From the NCBI GenBank assembly GCA_022790855.1, contig JAAVYA010000030.1:20009-84008 (forward strand): DNA of 64,000 bases, in the 5' to 3' direction. The notes under the pieces were generated by a model. It saw nothing but the letters and a program-made list of their open reading frames with translations, was not told the origin of the DNA and did no database searches. The stretch is from Lachnospiraceae bacterium. Its GTDB lineage: Bacteria > Bacillota > Clostridia > Lachnospirales > Lachnospiraceae. A program made the position numbers and the translations under genes. Positions 34,208 to 42,992 of the stretch are shown piece by piece (the first letter of the stretch is position 1; every line of letters starts with the position of its first letter).

Positions 34208-35416
34208 TTATTCGTTGATAATCGCTATTTTCAAACCTTCCATAGCCAGATTCGTCCTGTGGGCCTCATTGATCTGTTCCAATGGGAAGGTGTGGGTAAT
34301 CAATTTGTCTATGGGAAGCCCGATGGCCTTTGCGCTCTTTAAGAAATCAAAGGTAGTGGCATAATCCCTGAGGGTATATACCCAGGAACCCACAGTGGTA
34401 ATCTCTTTCGAGCAAATATCAAAGTGAGGATTGATGGTAGCGTCCCCGCCGTTGATAAAGAATCCCAATTCGCACAAGCCGCCGCCGTTGCGGATAAACT
34501 TATAGATATTGGCGTGTGCCACCGGAGAACCCGTACACTGGAATGCAAAATCCGCCAAATATCCGCCAAAGGCCGCCTCTACGCCCTTCGTCAATTCTTC
34601 AATGCCCTTGTGGTCCTTGAAATTCACCACAGCGCTGGCTCCTAACTCCCTGGCAAAATCAAGACGCTTCTGCTCTCCGTCCACAGCCACGATGTTCTGG
34701 ATTCCCATGGTCTTTAAAATTGCAATACAGATCAAGCCGATGGGTCCGCAGCCCTGTACCACCACCCTGCTGTTGAACCGCAGGATTCCCGTGGTCTTGG
34801 CCCGCTCTACCGCATGAATCAATACAGCGCAGGGCTCAATGAGGATTCTGGACTTTAAGTCAAGGTCGCTGACATTAAATACGGTAGAACCGCCTCTGAT
34901 TACCAGATAATCGGCAAACCATCCGTTGAGATGGATATCGTCGTCCGGTAAGAGGCCGTATACGTCCGCTCCGCCCACATTCTGCTTATTTAAGTCAAAC
35001 ATGGTGATGTCCGGGTTATCCTTAAAAATCATGCAGGTTACGACTTTATCCCCCAATGCCAGGGGTTTGCCCGCACTGTCCTTCTTGACATTTTTGCCCA
35101 TCTTAACGATCTCGCCGGTTCCCTCATGGCCTAATACCAAAGGAATCAATCCGAAGGGATCTCTCTTAAACTCATGGGCGTCGGTACCGCAAATGCCGCA
35201 GCCTTCTACTTTCACCAGAATATCGTCGTCCCCAATTTCAGGAATGGGGAATTCTTTAATCTCATAATTCTCCAGGGCAGTCAGCATAGCAGCCCGGCTC
35301 TTTGCCGGAATCGGCCCCTGAGCCTTGGCGACGCTGCCGCTTAATGCGCTGGGATCTCTCATGCCATCTAATACCTGCTTTACGATGGCCTCTATATCTC
35401 TTTCATTCATTGCCAT
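34208..35416 (-). CDS. Medium-chain alcohol dehydrogenase with encapsulation helix
   Basis: 402 residues. The first 18 residues, NERDIEAIVKQVLDGM, form an encapsulation-type amphipathic helix, followed by a Pro/Ala linker and a zinc-dependent dehydrogenase. Catalytic zinc ligands lie in VEGCGICGTDAHEF and VLGHEGTGEIV, and the NAD-binding motif is VVVQGCGPIGLICIAILK. The four-cysteine structural zinc lobe of typical ADHs is not seen. It should interconvert propanal/propanol or lactaldehyde/1,2-propanediol and recycle NADH within the shell. Confidence 0.9.
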   Translation of the reverse strand: MAMNERDIEAIVKQVLDGMRDPSALSGSVAKAQGPIPAKSRAAMLTALENYEIKEFPIPEIGDDDILVKVEGCGICGTDAHEFKRDPFGLIPLVLGHEGTGEIVKMGKNVKKDSAGKPLALGDKVVTCMIFKDNPDITMFDLNKQNVGGADVYGLLPDDDIHLNGWFADYLVIRGGSTVFNVSDLDLKSRILIEPCAVLIHAVERAKTTGILRFNSRVVVQGCGPIGLICIAILKTMGIQNIVAVDGEQKRLDFARELGASAVVNFKDHKGIEELTKGVEAAFGGYLADFAFQCTGSPVAHANIYKFIRNGGGLCELGFFINGGDATINPHFDICSKEITTVGSWVYTLRDYATTFDFLKSAKAIGLPIDKLITHTFPLEQINEAHRTNLAMEGLKIAIINE

Positions 35417-35429
35417 GAAAATTGTCCTC

Positions 35430-36824
35430 CTATCTGATGCACAAGCTGTCTGACATCACGCAGCGGCGCCGTTTGGTAAACGTGCTGGCCGAGGTCAGCC
35501 CTTCTCCGGTACGGCTTGCAATAGTAAAGGTGCAATATCCCTCTCCGCCGAAGCCTAATGCAGCATAAGACGGTGCATTCTTTACAAAAATCGCTGTGTC
35601 AATGGCTTTTCCATACCTGGTCAGGTTGTCAATGTTCTTGGAATGCATATGAGCGGAATGACGGTTGCCATGCTCCAGCCACACGGCCTTTTCAATGGCG
35701 TCGTCAATGTCTTTGGCCCGTACAATTCCCAGAATCGGCATCATCAGCTCTTCTGCTATCAGTGGATGCTCTTTCTCGCCTTCAAAAATGATGCAGCGGA
35801 TATCATCCGATACGGTAACGCCGATCATGCCAAGAAGAGCTTTGGCGCTGCGGCCTACGCATTTGCGGTTTAAGGCCGTCCCTTTGGTAAATACCACGCC
35901 CATCAGCTTCTCCTGCTCTTCCTTGGAAGCCATGTAGCAGCCGCATTCTTCCAGCATCCAATGAATCAATTCGTCCGCAACGGATTCTACCACTACGACT
36001 TCCTTCTCTGCAATACAGGGAAGATTGTTGTCAAAAGTGCAGCCGTTTACAATATCCATAGCCGCTTTGCGGATATCCGCCGTATCGTCCACCAATGCCG
36101 GCGGGTTGCCCGCCCCTGCGCCGATGCCCCGTTTGCCGGAGGATAACACGGTCGTTACCACTCCCGGGCCGCCAGTCGCTGCGATCAAATGGATATCCGG
36201 GTGTTTCATCATTACCGCGCTGGTCTCCATGGTAGGATGCTCTAAAGACACTGCAATATTCACAGGCCCTCCCACCTCTAAGGACGCCCGGTTTACCAAA
36301 TCCACTGCAAAATTCGATACGTTGATGGCCGCCGGATGGGGACAAAATACAATGGTATTGCCTCCTGCGATCATGCCGATGCTGTTGCAGAGGATGGTCT
36401 CGCTGGGATTGGTACAAGGAGTAATCGCTCCAATGACGCCAAATGGCCCCATCTCAATCAGCGTAAGTCCCCGGTCCCCGGACCATGCGGTTGTTGTGAT
36501 ATCTTCTGTTCCCGGCGTCTTCTCCGCCACCAGGCGGTGCTTCAAGATCTTATGGCCTACATTTCCCATACCTGTCTCTTCTACACCCATTTTAGCAAAA
36601 AGCTCTGCGTTTTCCAATATCTTCTCACGGATTTTTGAAATAATCTTCTCACGGAAATCCATGGGCATGGTCTGCATTACTTTCTGCGCGTCTTTTGCGG
36701 CTGCAATGGCCGTATTCATATCGTTGAAAATCCCAAGCTTGCCTGTGGGAGCTTCCCCCTGTCTGGCTAACTGTTCCACAACCTGAGATACGATGAGCCG
36801 CAATTCTGACTCGTTTATTGCCAT
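35430..36824 (-). CDS. pduP: CoA-acylating propanal dehydrogenase, PduP-like
   Basis: 464 residues. Oxidises propanal to propanoyl-CoA with NAD. The N-terminal NESELRLIVSQVVEQLARQG is an encapsulation helix. The domain has AITPCTNPSETILCNSIGMI, VTTVLSSGKRGIGAGAGNPP and the catalytic Cys in CTFDNNLPCIAEKEVVV. Its first bases overlap the end of the GlcG-like gene by 10 bp. Confidence 0.95.
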   Translation of the reverse strand: MAINESELRLIVSQVVEQLARQGEAPTGKLGIFNDMNTAIAAAKDAQKVMQTMPMDFREKIISKIREKILENAELFAKMGVEETGMGNVGHKILKHRLVAEKTPGTEDITTTAWSGDRGLTLIEMGPFGVIGAITPCTNPSETILCNSIGMIAGGNTIVFCPHPAAINVSNFAVDLVNRASLEVGGPVNIAVSLEHPTMETSAVMMKHPDIHLIAATGGPGVVTTVLSSGKRGIGAGAGNPPALVDDTADIRKAAMDIVNGCTFDNNLPCIAEKEVVVVESVADELIHWMLEECGCYMASKEEQEKLMGVVFTKGTALNRKCVGRSAKALLGMIGVTVSDDIRCIIFEGEKEHPLIAEELMMPILGIVRAKDIDDAIEKAVWLEHGNRHSAHMHSKNIDNLTRYGKAIDTAIFVKNAPSYAALGFGGEGYCTFTIASRTGEGLTSASTFTKRRRCVMSDSLCIR

Positions 36825-37318
36825 AGATCCAATGCCTCCTTTATCAGTTTCTCACCATATTCGGCCAATGCGGTGTCCTGGGCTTCGCTTCCTCCACTGA
36901 CTCCCAGTCCCCCAATGACCTTCCCGCCGTATGTAATGGGAACCCCGCCGCCAAAAATCACGATCTGGCCTTGGTTGGTGTGTTGGATCCCATACAATTC
37001 CCCTCCCGGCTGGCTTAATTCCTTTAGCCTGGAAGTAGGCATCTTAAGAGCCGCGCAAGTATACGCTTTATTTAAGGCAATATCATAGCTTGCAATAAAG
37101 GATTCGTCCATACAGTGCACCGCCACCGGCCTGCCGCCCTTGTTGGCTACGGCAACCACTGCATTGACCCCCATTCTTTTTGCTTCCTCTTCCACGCCCT
37201 CGATCAGCTTCACCGCCATGCGAAGGGTAACTTCCCCTTCCTTTGCAAAATGGCCGCCGCCTTGCACCGCTTCCGTTACTGCGCGGGAAATCAGTTCGGT
37301 CAACTCTCTGTCTTCCAT
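36815..37318 (-). CDS. GlcG/HbpS family protein (PduO C-domain like)
   Basis: 167 residues. The heme-binding-associated fold is shown by VNAVVAVANKGGRPVAVHCM, ALNKAYTCAALKMPT, IVIFGGGVPITYGGKVIGGL and GVSGGSEAQDTALAEYG. The first 20 residues, DRELTELISRAVTEAVQGG, form another amphipathic helix like the cargo tags of its neighbours. In B12-dependent loci the same domain is fused to the adenosyltransferase PduO; here it is free. Its role in compartments is not established. Confidence 0.88.
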   Translation of the reverse strand: MEDRELTELISRAVTEAVQGGGHFAKEGEVTLRMAVKLIEGVEEEAKRMGVNAVVAVANKGGRPVAVHCMDESFIASYDIALNKAYTCAALKMPTSRLKELSQPGGELYGIQHTNQGQIVIFGGGVPITYGGKVIGGLGVSGGSEAQDTALAEYGEKLIKEALDLWQ

Positions 37319-37327
37319 ACCGGCTCC

Positions 37328-38134
37328 CTATTTGGAAAATCCTAACTGCTCCATAACCTTCTTGGTGATCTCTGTTACAAGCTGGGTATTCTCTTCTTTC
37401 TTATGGCCGCCGCAGTTTCCGCCGCAATTATGGCAGCTTGGCTTGCCTTCCTTGGTGTTGGGGCAGAGATTTGCCGGATGACGTCCCGCCATACCAAACT
37501 GTCTGCGGATCTCATACAGATCCTCTACCTGCTGAGGTGTAAACTCCTTGGGGCCGCCTAACATCTTGGATTGATACAGAAGCTGTGCGTAAAACTCTAC
37601 GGACTCCATTTTCAAATATGCAGAAAGAAGGGAGTCGGAATAGGTCAATGCACCGTGGTTCTCCAACAGAACTGCATCAAAATACTGTACATATTCGGAA
37701 ACTGCCTCCGGAATCTCCATGGTGGAAGGTCTGCCATATTTTGCAATGGGTACGCATCCCAACGCGATAACAGCTTCCGGCATGATCGGCTGGGTCAGCG
37801 GAATGCCTGCAATAGCAAAAGTGGTGGCATACATGGGATGTGCATGGACAACAGAATTTACGTCTGGACGCTCCTCATACACCCTCATATGCATCTTGAT
37901 CTCAGAAGAGGGCTTGAAGCTGCCGTTTGCCTGAATCACATTGCCGTGCTTGTCTACCTTGCAGATATATTCCGGAGTCATAAAGCCCTTGGATACGCCG
38001 GTGGGTGTACACAGGAATTCATTGTCGTTGAGCTTTACGGAAATATTTCCGTCATTTGCAGCTACCATGTTCCGGTCATAAATCCTTTTTCCGATGTCAC
38101 AGATCTGTTTTTTGATTTCGTATTCTGATACCAT
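37328..38134 (-). CDS. fucA: L-fuculose/rhamnulose-phosphate-type class II aldolase with encapsulation tail
   Basis: 268 residues. Splits fuculose 1-phosphate to dihydroxyacetone phosphate and L-lactaldehyde. The zinc site is in VNSVVHAHPMYATTFAI and LLENHGALTYSDS, with the substrate segment NDGNISVKL. The core ends near residue 213. It is followed by a Cys-rich linker (CPNTKEGKPSCHNCGGNCGG, four Cys) and a terminal amphipathic helix NTQLVTEITKKVMEQLGF. The helix marks it as compartment cargo, so lactaldehyde would be made inside the shell. No isomerase or kinase for fucose is in the window. Confidence 0.92.
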   Translation of the reverse strand: MVSEYEIKKQICDIGKRIYDRNMVAANDGNISVKLNDNEFLCTPTGVSKGFMTPEYICKVDKHGNVIQANGSFKPSSEIKMHMRVYEERPDVNSVVHAHPMYATTFAIAGIPLTQPIMPEAVIALGCVPIAKYGRPSTMEIPEAVSEYVQYFDAVLLENHGALTYSDSLLSAYLKMESVEFYAQLLYQSKMLGGPKEFTPQQVEDLYEIRRQFGMAGRHPANLCPNTKEGKPSCHNCGGNCGGHKKEENTQLVTEITKKVMEQLGFSK

Positions 38135-38176
38135 AATAACTCCTCCTAGTATAATAAAATAATTGTAACATGTTTA

Positions 38177-38968
38177 TCAGCCGCCGATCTGGCCTTTGAG
38201 CCCGGCTCTTGTTACTTCCTCCAAAAGCCTCTCCATAGCTTCATTGGCGGGCGGCGGCACGTCTCCCATCAGATAATCCCTGGAAAGCCCCGTATATTTA
38301 TCCTGTCCCAGCCGATGGTAAGGCAGAAGATGCATCTCTTCCACACCGGAAAGCCTTGCCGCATACTGGGCGATAGCCCGAATCTCCGGAACTGTATCGT
38401 TAAATCCCGGAATCACAGGAACCCGGATAATCAACTTTGTGCTGCTTTGTGCAATCTTTTTTGCATTCTCCAGCATCAGTTCATTGCTTCTTCCGGTATA
38501 TTGCTTATGTTTTCCAGGGTCCATATGCTTAATATCCATCAGGTACAGGTCCAGGTTCTTAAGATACCTCTCAATCGTATTAAAATCGGCGCATGCCATA
38601 GATTCCATCGCCGTATGGTAACCATTCTCCTTTAAGGCAAGCAGCAGCGCCGATCCAAATTCCGGCTGGCACAGCGCTTCTCCTCCGGAAAGAGTCACGC
38701 CTCCGCCGCTTCTCCGGTAAAAAGGCCTGTCCTTGCCGACTTCCAACAGCACCTCTTCCACTGTCACATCCCGGCCGATGGTCTTAGGCTTACCGTCCAC
38801 CATCATCGTCTCAATCTCATAACGCTGAGATTCCGGGTTGCAGCACCAGCGGCACCTCAGGACGCAGCCTTTGAAAAATACAATGGTGCGTATGCCGGGC
38901 CCGTCATGAACGGAAAATTTCTGGATATCAAAAATCCTCCCCTTTACCTGTAAATATTCCCTGCTCAT
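38177..38968 (-). CDS. Glycyl radical enzyme activase (radical SAM)
   Basis: 263 residues. Uses S-adenosylmethionine and a 4Fe-4S cluster to place the radical on the dehydratase. The cluster motif CxxxCxxC is in FFKGCVLRCRWCCNPESQ near residue 33, and SAM-binding segments include GGGVTLSGGEAL and LMDIKHMD. It is short because the eight-Cys ferredoxin-like insert usual in many dehydratase and choline lyase activases is absent; the sequence goes directly from CNPESQRYE to the next strand. It begins 1 bp after the dehydratase stop (38968 to 38969). Confidence 0.93.
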   Translation of the reverse strand: MSREYLQVKGRIFDIQKFSVHDGPGIRTIVFFKGCVLRCRWCCNPESQRYEIETMMVDGKPKTIGRDVTVEEVLLEVGKDRPFYRRSGGGVTLSGGEALCQPEFGSALLLALKENGYHTAMESMACADFNTIERYLKNLDLYLMDIKHMDPGKHKQYTGRSNELMLENAKKIAQSSTKLIIRVPVIPGFNDTVPEIRAIAQYAARLSGVEEMHLLPYHRLGQDKYTGLSRDYLMGDVPPPANEAMERLLEEVTRAGLKGQIGG

Positions 38969-41497
38969 TTAAAACCCCTGTTCTGTTCTTCGGATAATAT
39001 CATCCTGCAGCGATTTGGACAAGGTGGTAAACAATGCGCTGTAGCCTGCCACCCGCACCACCAGCCCTTTGTACTTCTCCGGATGCTTCTGGGCGTCAAG
39101 AAGCGTCTCGCGGTCCACCACATTAAACTGCATATGGCTGCCCTTCTGGTCAAAGTAGGCACGGATCAACGCTACAAAATTCTCAAGCCCTTTCCGCCCT
39201 GCCAGCGCCGAAGGATGGAACTTCTGATTAAACAGCGTCCCATTGGATGCAATAAAGTGATCCAGCTTGGACACGGAATTGGCCGCAGAAGTCGGTCCGT
39301 GGGTATCCATCCCTGCCGAGGGGGATACGCCGTCCGCCACCGGAGTATTAGCAAGCCGCCCATCCGGGGTAGCCCCTGTCTGAGCGCCCAAAGGTACATT
39401 GGCCGATACCGGATACAAGCCTGCTTGGAACTGTCCGCCTCTGGGATTCTTAAAATTCTCCAAGGGCCTTGTGTAGGTATAGGCCACATCCCGGGCAAAC
39501 GCATCCACTTCCGGGATATCGTTGCCGAACTTGGGCGCGTCCAAAAGCATCTCACGAATCCTTTGATATCCGGCGTTTTCACTGGAATCTCCCTGAGCGG
39601 TCTGAGCCACTAAGGCCGCCACCTTCTCCACATCCGCCTCTGTCAGCTTCTGACCTCTGGATAACAGTTCTTTTACCAGATTTGCCGTAATCTCCTGGAT
39701 CTGATCCGCAGAAACTCCCTGTCCAAAATTGTGCTCCAAGGCTTCCTTTAATTCCGCCATGGTAATCTTCTTCTCATCGTAGACAAGGGTCTTGATGGCA
39801 TAGAGAGAATCCGCCATATTGGCAATGCCAAAGCCCTGAGGCCCGGTAAAGTTATACACGGCTCCGCCTTCCTGTACGCTCTTTCCCCTTCCGATGCAGT
39901 CCTCGATCATGCCGGATAAAAACGGCAGCGGGCACCGCTCGCTGTGAGCCGCATCAATGGCATTGTCCGCATTCACCAGAAGGGAAATCATGTAATTCAT
40001 CTGTGCTTTATAAGCGTCATAGAATTCCTCAAAGGTCTTCATCTGGGTCACATCCCCGGTCTGGACGCTGATTCGCTCCCCCTTGTCAAAGCCGTTGGAA
40101 AATACAAGTTCCAAGGGCCTGCACATATTAAAGAAAGCAGCGTCATGCCATCCGTCGGTCTTGCCGGACTTCTGAGGCTCTACACAGCCGATGATATTGT
40201 ACTCCCTGGCATCCTGTAAGGTCAGGCCGCGGCTCACCAAAGAAGGAATGATCACTTCATCATTGTAATAAGCCGGCAGGCCAATGCCTGTCCTGGTCAG
40301 CCCCGCCGCCTTAATCATCAGCTCCTGGGGCGTCTTATTCCATACCCGGATAGATAAGGAAGGCTGGGGAAGGAATACATGGTGACTGGCGTCAATACAC
40401 ATAAAGGACAAGTCGTTGGTCACATCCAACCCTTCCCTGTCCTGGCCGCCTACAATCAAGTTCTGGAACAAGCTGTAGCCTGCAAACCCTTCCGCGCTGG
40501 CCGCATCCCTGGCCTTGTTCAGGTCATTGAGCTTCACCCAGATACAGTCGATCAATTCCTGGGCCGCTTCTCTCGTTAGGCTTCCCTCCCGGATATCCTT
40601 CTCATAGTAAGGATACATATACTGATCAAACCGTCCCGGTGAAATGGAGTGGCCGCTGGATTCCATCTGCAAAAGCATCTGAATGAACCAGAACGACTGG
40701 CAGGCCTCCCAGAATGTAGAAGCCCCTTTCTCAGGCACATTGGCACAATTTTGGGCAATGGTAAGAAGCTCCTGCCTGCGGACAGGATCCTGTTCCTCCC
40801 TCGCTTGTGAAAGCGCTAAAGCAGCATACCGCTTTGCGTAGCCTATGGCTGCATCGCAGCTTAAGATCACCGCCTCTAAAAAATGGCTTCTCCGGCAGAA
40901 ATCCCCGTCTCCAGGACTGCAAGAGGCCAAGGCTTTTTCGGCGTCCTGCTTAATTCCTGTAAGCCCCCGCTGTAAAATATCCCCGTAATTCACGGTGACA
41001 TGCCCAATGCCGTTGTAAAAATAGTTGCCCGGCGTAAAGATGTTATGCTCGATGGCCGTCCTGGCCTCCGGCGCCATATAAGCGCTTGCCAGTTCGCTGG
41101 TGGTCTTGCCTTTCCAATAAGGATACACTGCCTTAAGCGTCTCCTTCGTCTCCTCCGATATGTAGAAGGGATCCGCCGTTCTGGTAGCTATGGTGTCAAA
41201 TTCCGCTTCCAGCCACTCATAAGAGAACTCCGGAAACACCTGACATCCTCTGGGAGCCTTAGTTGCGCTTCCCACAACCAGTTCCAGAGGACGGATGGTA
41301 ATGGGAATCTCTTCACAGATATGGGCAAATGCTTTGGCCCTTCTGGTAATCACAGGCTCCCCTTCGGTCTGCTGATAGGACTCGGTTATGAGAACTCCCC
41401 GGTCCGCCTCCACCTCCGGCATCTTGGCAAAAAGATGTTCCACCAGCTTTGAAATACGTTCTGATTTTGGAATTTCCTCATCATTGTATTTCTGCAC
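38969..41497 (-). CDS. Glycyl radical 1,2-propanediol dehydratase, B12-independent
   Basis: 842 residues from a GTG start, with AAAGGAT upstream. Dehydrates 1,2-propanediol to propanal. The active-site Cys438 and Glu440 are in EYNIIGCVEPQKSGKT; the radical Gly818 is in LVVRVAGYSALF. An insert of about 42 residues (594-635) splits the family segment between HNFGQ and the NAGYQRIREMLLDAPKFGND part. It contains two amphipathic helices, QIQEITANLVKELLSRG and EADVEKVAALVAQTAQ, like the tags of the other cargo enzymes. Being first in the operon, it is the signature enzyme of the compartment. Confidence 0.94.
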   Translation of the reverse strand: MQKYNDEEIPKSERISKLVEHLFAKMPEVEADRGVLITESYQQTEGEPVITRRAKAFAHICEEIPITIRPLELVVGSATKAPRGCQVFPEFSYEWLEAEFDTIATRTADPFYISEETKETLKAVYPYWKGKTTSELASAYMAPEARTAIEHNIFTPGNYFYNGIGHVTVNYGDILQRGLTGIKQDAEKALASCSPGDGDFCRRSHFLEAVILSCDAAIGYAKRYAALALSQAREEQDPVRRQELLTIAQNCANVPEKGASTFWEACQSFWFIQMLLQMESSGHSISPGRFDQYMYPYYEKDIREGSLTREAAQELIDCIWVKLNDLNKARDAASAEGFAGYSLFQNLIVGGQDREGLDVTNDLSFMCIDASHHVFLPQPSLSIRVWNKTPQELMIKAAGLTRTGIGLPAYYNDEVIIPSLVSRGLTLQDAREYNIIGCVEPQKSGKTDGWHDAAFFNMCRPLELVFSNGFDKGERISVQTGDVTQMKTFEEFYDAYKAQMNYMISLLVNADNAIDAAHSERCPLPFLSGMIEDCIGRGKSVQEGGAVYNFTGPQGFGIANMADSLYAIKTLVYDEKKITMAELKEALEHNFGQGVSADQIQEITANLVKELLSRGQKLTEADVEKVAALVAQTAQGDSSENAGYQRIREMLLDAPKFGNDIPEVDAFARDVAYTYTRPLENFKNPRGGQFQAGLYPVSANVPLGAQTGATPDGRLANTPVADGVSPSAGMDTHGPTSAANSVSKLDHFIASNGTLFNQKFHPSALAGRKGLENFVALIRAYFDQKGSHMQFNVVDRETLLDAQKHPEKYKGLVVRVAGYSALFTTLSKSLQDDIIRRTEQGF

Positions 41498-41515
41498 TTA
41501 TTTTCACATCCTTTC

Positions 41516-41570
41516 TGTTGGTTTATTTTTGTTTCCATTTCATTATATGTTGATTTTGTTTGTTTGTCAA
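41516..41570 (-). promoter_or_regulatory. Consensus promoter and operator-like tract of the microcompartment operon
   Basis: Minus strand: TTGACA (41565-41570), 17 bp, TATAAT (41542-41547), full consensus. The spacer AACAAACAAAATCAACA and the segment AAACAAAAATAAACCAACA just downstream (41516-41534) are A/C-rich repeats that recur at the second promoter. They are candidate sites for the DeoR regulator at the operon end. Confidence 0.85.
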
Positions 41571-41666
41571 GGAAACACCCAAAAACAATCCAATATTATC
41601 TCACAAAAAGAAAGCCGGAAAACTGTGCAATATGACTACAGTTTTCCGGCATATCTACCTTTCTAT

Positions 41667-42956
41667 TTATTTTAAATGAAAGGCTTCCTTGATCTCTTCA
41701 ATCTGCTCCTCGTTAATAGCCACCATCTCCCCTAGGTTCTTGGAGAATACCAACGCTTTTGCGCTGTACTCCGCCACTTCCAGCCGGTCAAAGGCATTTA
41801 AAAGGCTGTCCCCGGTAACGGCTACACAATCGTTATTCACAATTACAATGGGCGTACTCTCGTTAAATGCTTTGGCCGTCTCTTCCGGCTTCTGATAGAA
41901 ATCAGAAAAATTCAGCTTCGGAATATCCCGCATCAAAATATAGCTCTCCGGAATGGACTTGGAATCCAATACCTCATCCGTCACCGCATACGCCATAATG
42001 TTTGGCGGATGGGCAATGATAATGGCATTGATCTCGGGATGGTTCCGATAGATCTCCTGATGCAGCCGGATGGAACGGCTGGGCACCTTTCCTGCTTCCC
42101 GCTTCGCTCCGCTTACACCCACAATGTCCTCAACCACCAAGTATTTCCGATCCACGTTATAAGGCGTAATGATAAACTGATCTCCCTCCATCCGCTGGGA
42201 AAAAGAACCCTGGGTGGCATTGATCAGCTTCTGGTCATAGGCACGGTGCACCAGCTTGCACATCTCGCTTCTGGCCTCTTTCTCCTGGCTGGTAATGACT
42301 TCTGGCACAAATTCTTCCATATTAAAGTGATCTTTCGTATATTTGAGCTGGATCTCATCTTCATTCAGGCTTTTTGGCTTCCCAATAATAGAAGCGTCGA
42401 TCTGAAGCCTGGCGCAGAAATCCAGTGTTTCAAATGCCTTAAACGCGTTGAACAGGCTGTCGCTTCCTACCACTACGCCATGGTTTTCCAGTACTGCGAT
42501 GTCGCAGCCTTTCTCAAATTCCCGGGCAATCTTATCTCCCAGATCTTTGCTGCCAGGCAGGCCGTATTCTGCCATTGCAATCTTGCCGCATCCTACATAG
42601 GCATTAGGTATCAGCCTGGTATTTGGAATCTTGCGTACAATACTGAATGCCACCAACGCAGGCGGATGAGCGTGGAGCACCGCTTTGATATCGCTTCTAG
42701 TCTCATAAACCTTCAGATGAAAAGGGTATTCGCTGGAGGGCTTATGAATGCCTTCTATTGTCCCGTCTTTCTTTATGCAGACCATATCCTTCCTGGTAAG
42801 ATTCCCCTTATCAATGCTTCCCGGCGTAATCCACACATCTCCGTTCTCATCTAAGATGGACAAGTTTCCCCCGGAGGTGGTAGTCATGCCGTAGTTATAG
42901 ATACGGTTCATCATCATGACAAGCTGATCCGCGGGATGGATATAATTCCGATTCAT
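41667..42956 (-). CDS. Tandem class II aldolase-domain protein
   Basis: 429 residues made of two aldolase/adducin domains (about 1-215 and 225-429). The first keeps the metal-site texts AVLHAHPPALVAFSI and VLENHGVVVGSDSLFN. The second has IIAHPPNIMAYAV but NNDCVAVTGDSLLN in place of ENHG, so one metal ligand region is lost and it may be regulatory. It is coded alone between the two operator-bearing promoters and beside the microcompartment operon. Acting on fuculose- or rhamnulose-phosphate, or on a related sugar acid, is plausible. It has no encapsulation helix, so it would be cytosolic. Confidence 0.85.
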   Translation of the reverse strand: MNRNYIHPADQLVMMMNRIYNYGMTTTSGGNLSILDENGDVWITPGSIDKGNLTRKDMVCIKKDGTIEGIHKPSSEYPFHLKVYETRSDIKAVLHAHPPALVAFSIVRKIPNTRLIPNAYVGCGKIAMAEYGLPGSKDLGDKIAREFEKGCDIAVLENHGVVVGSDSLFNAFKAFETLDFCARLQIDASIIGKPKSLNEDEIQLKYTKDHFNMEEFVPEVITSQEKEARSEMCKLVHRAYDQKLINATQGSFSQRMEGDQFIITPYNVDRKYLVVEDIVGVSGAKREAGKVPSRSIRLHQEIYRNHPEINAIIIAHPPNIMAYAVTDEVLDSKSIPESYILMRDIPKLNFSDFYQKPEETAKAFNESTPIVIVNNDCVAVTGDSLLNAFDRLEVAEYSAKALVFSKNLGEMVAINEEQIEEIKEAFHLK

Positions 42957-42992
42957 CTTTGCTTCCCCTCTTTCTTTGCTTTATGTTGTTTT

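Noticed and set aside
36025..36786. Long open frame opposite the aldehyde dehydrogenase gene
   Set aside because: It mirrors the codon pattern of a clearly functional gene on the other strand and has no domain or ribosome binding site.
42009..42854. 281-codon frame opposite the tandem aldolase gene
   Set aside because: It is a shadow of the aldolase gene, with no ribosome binding site or family match.
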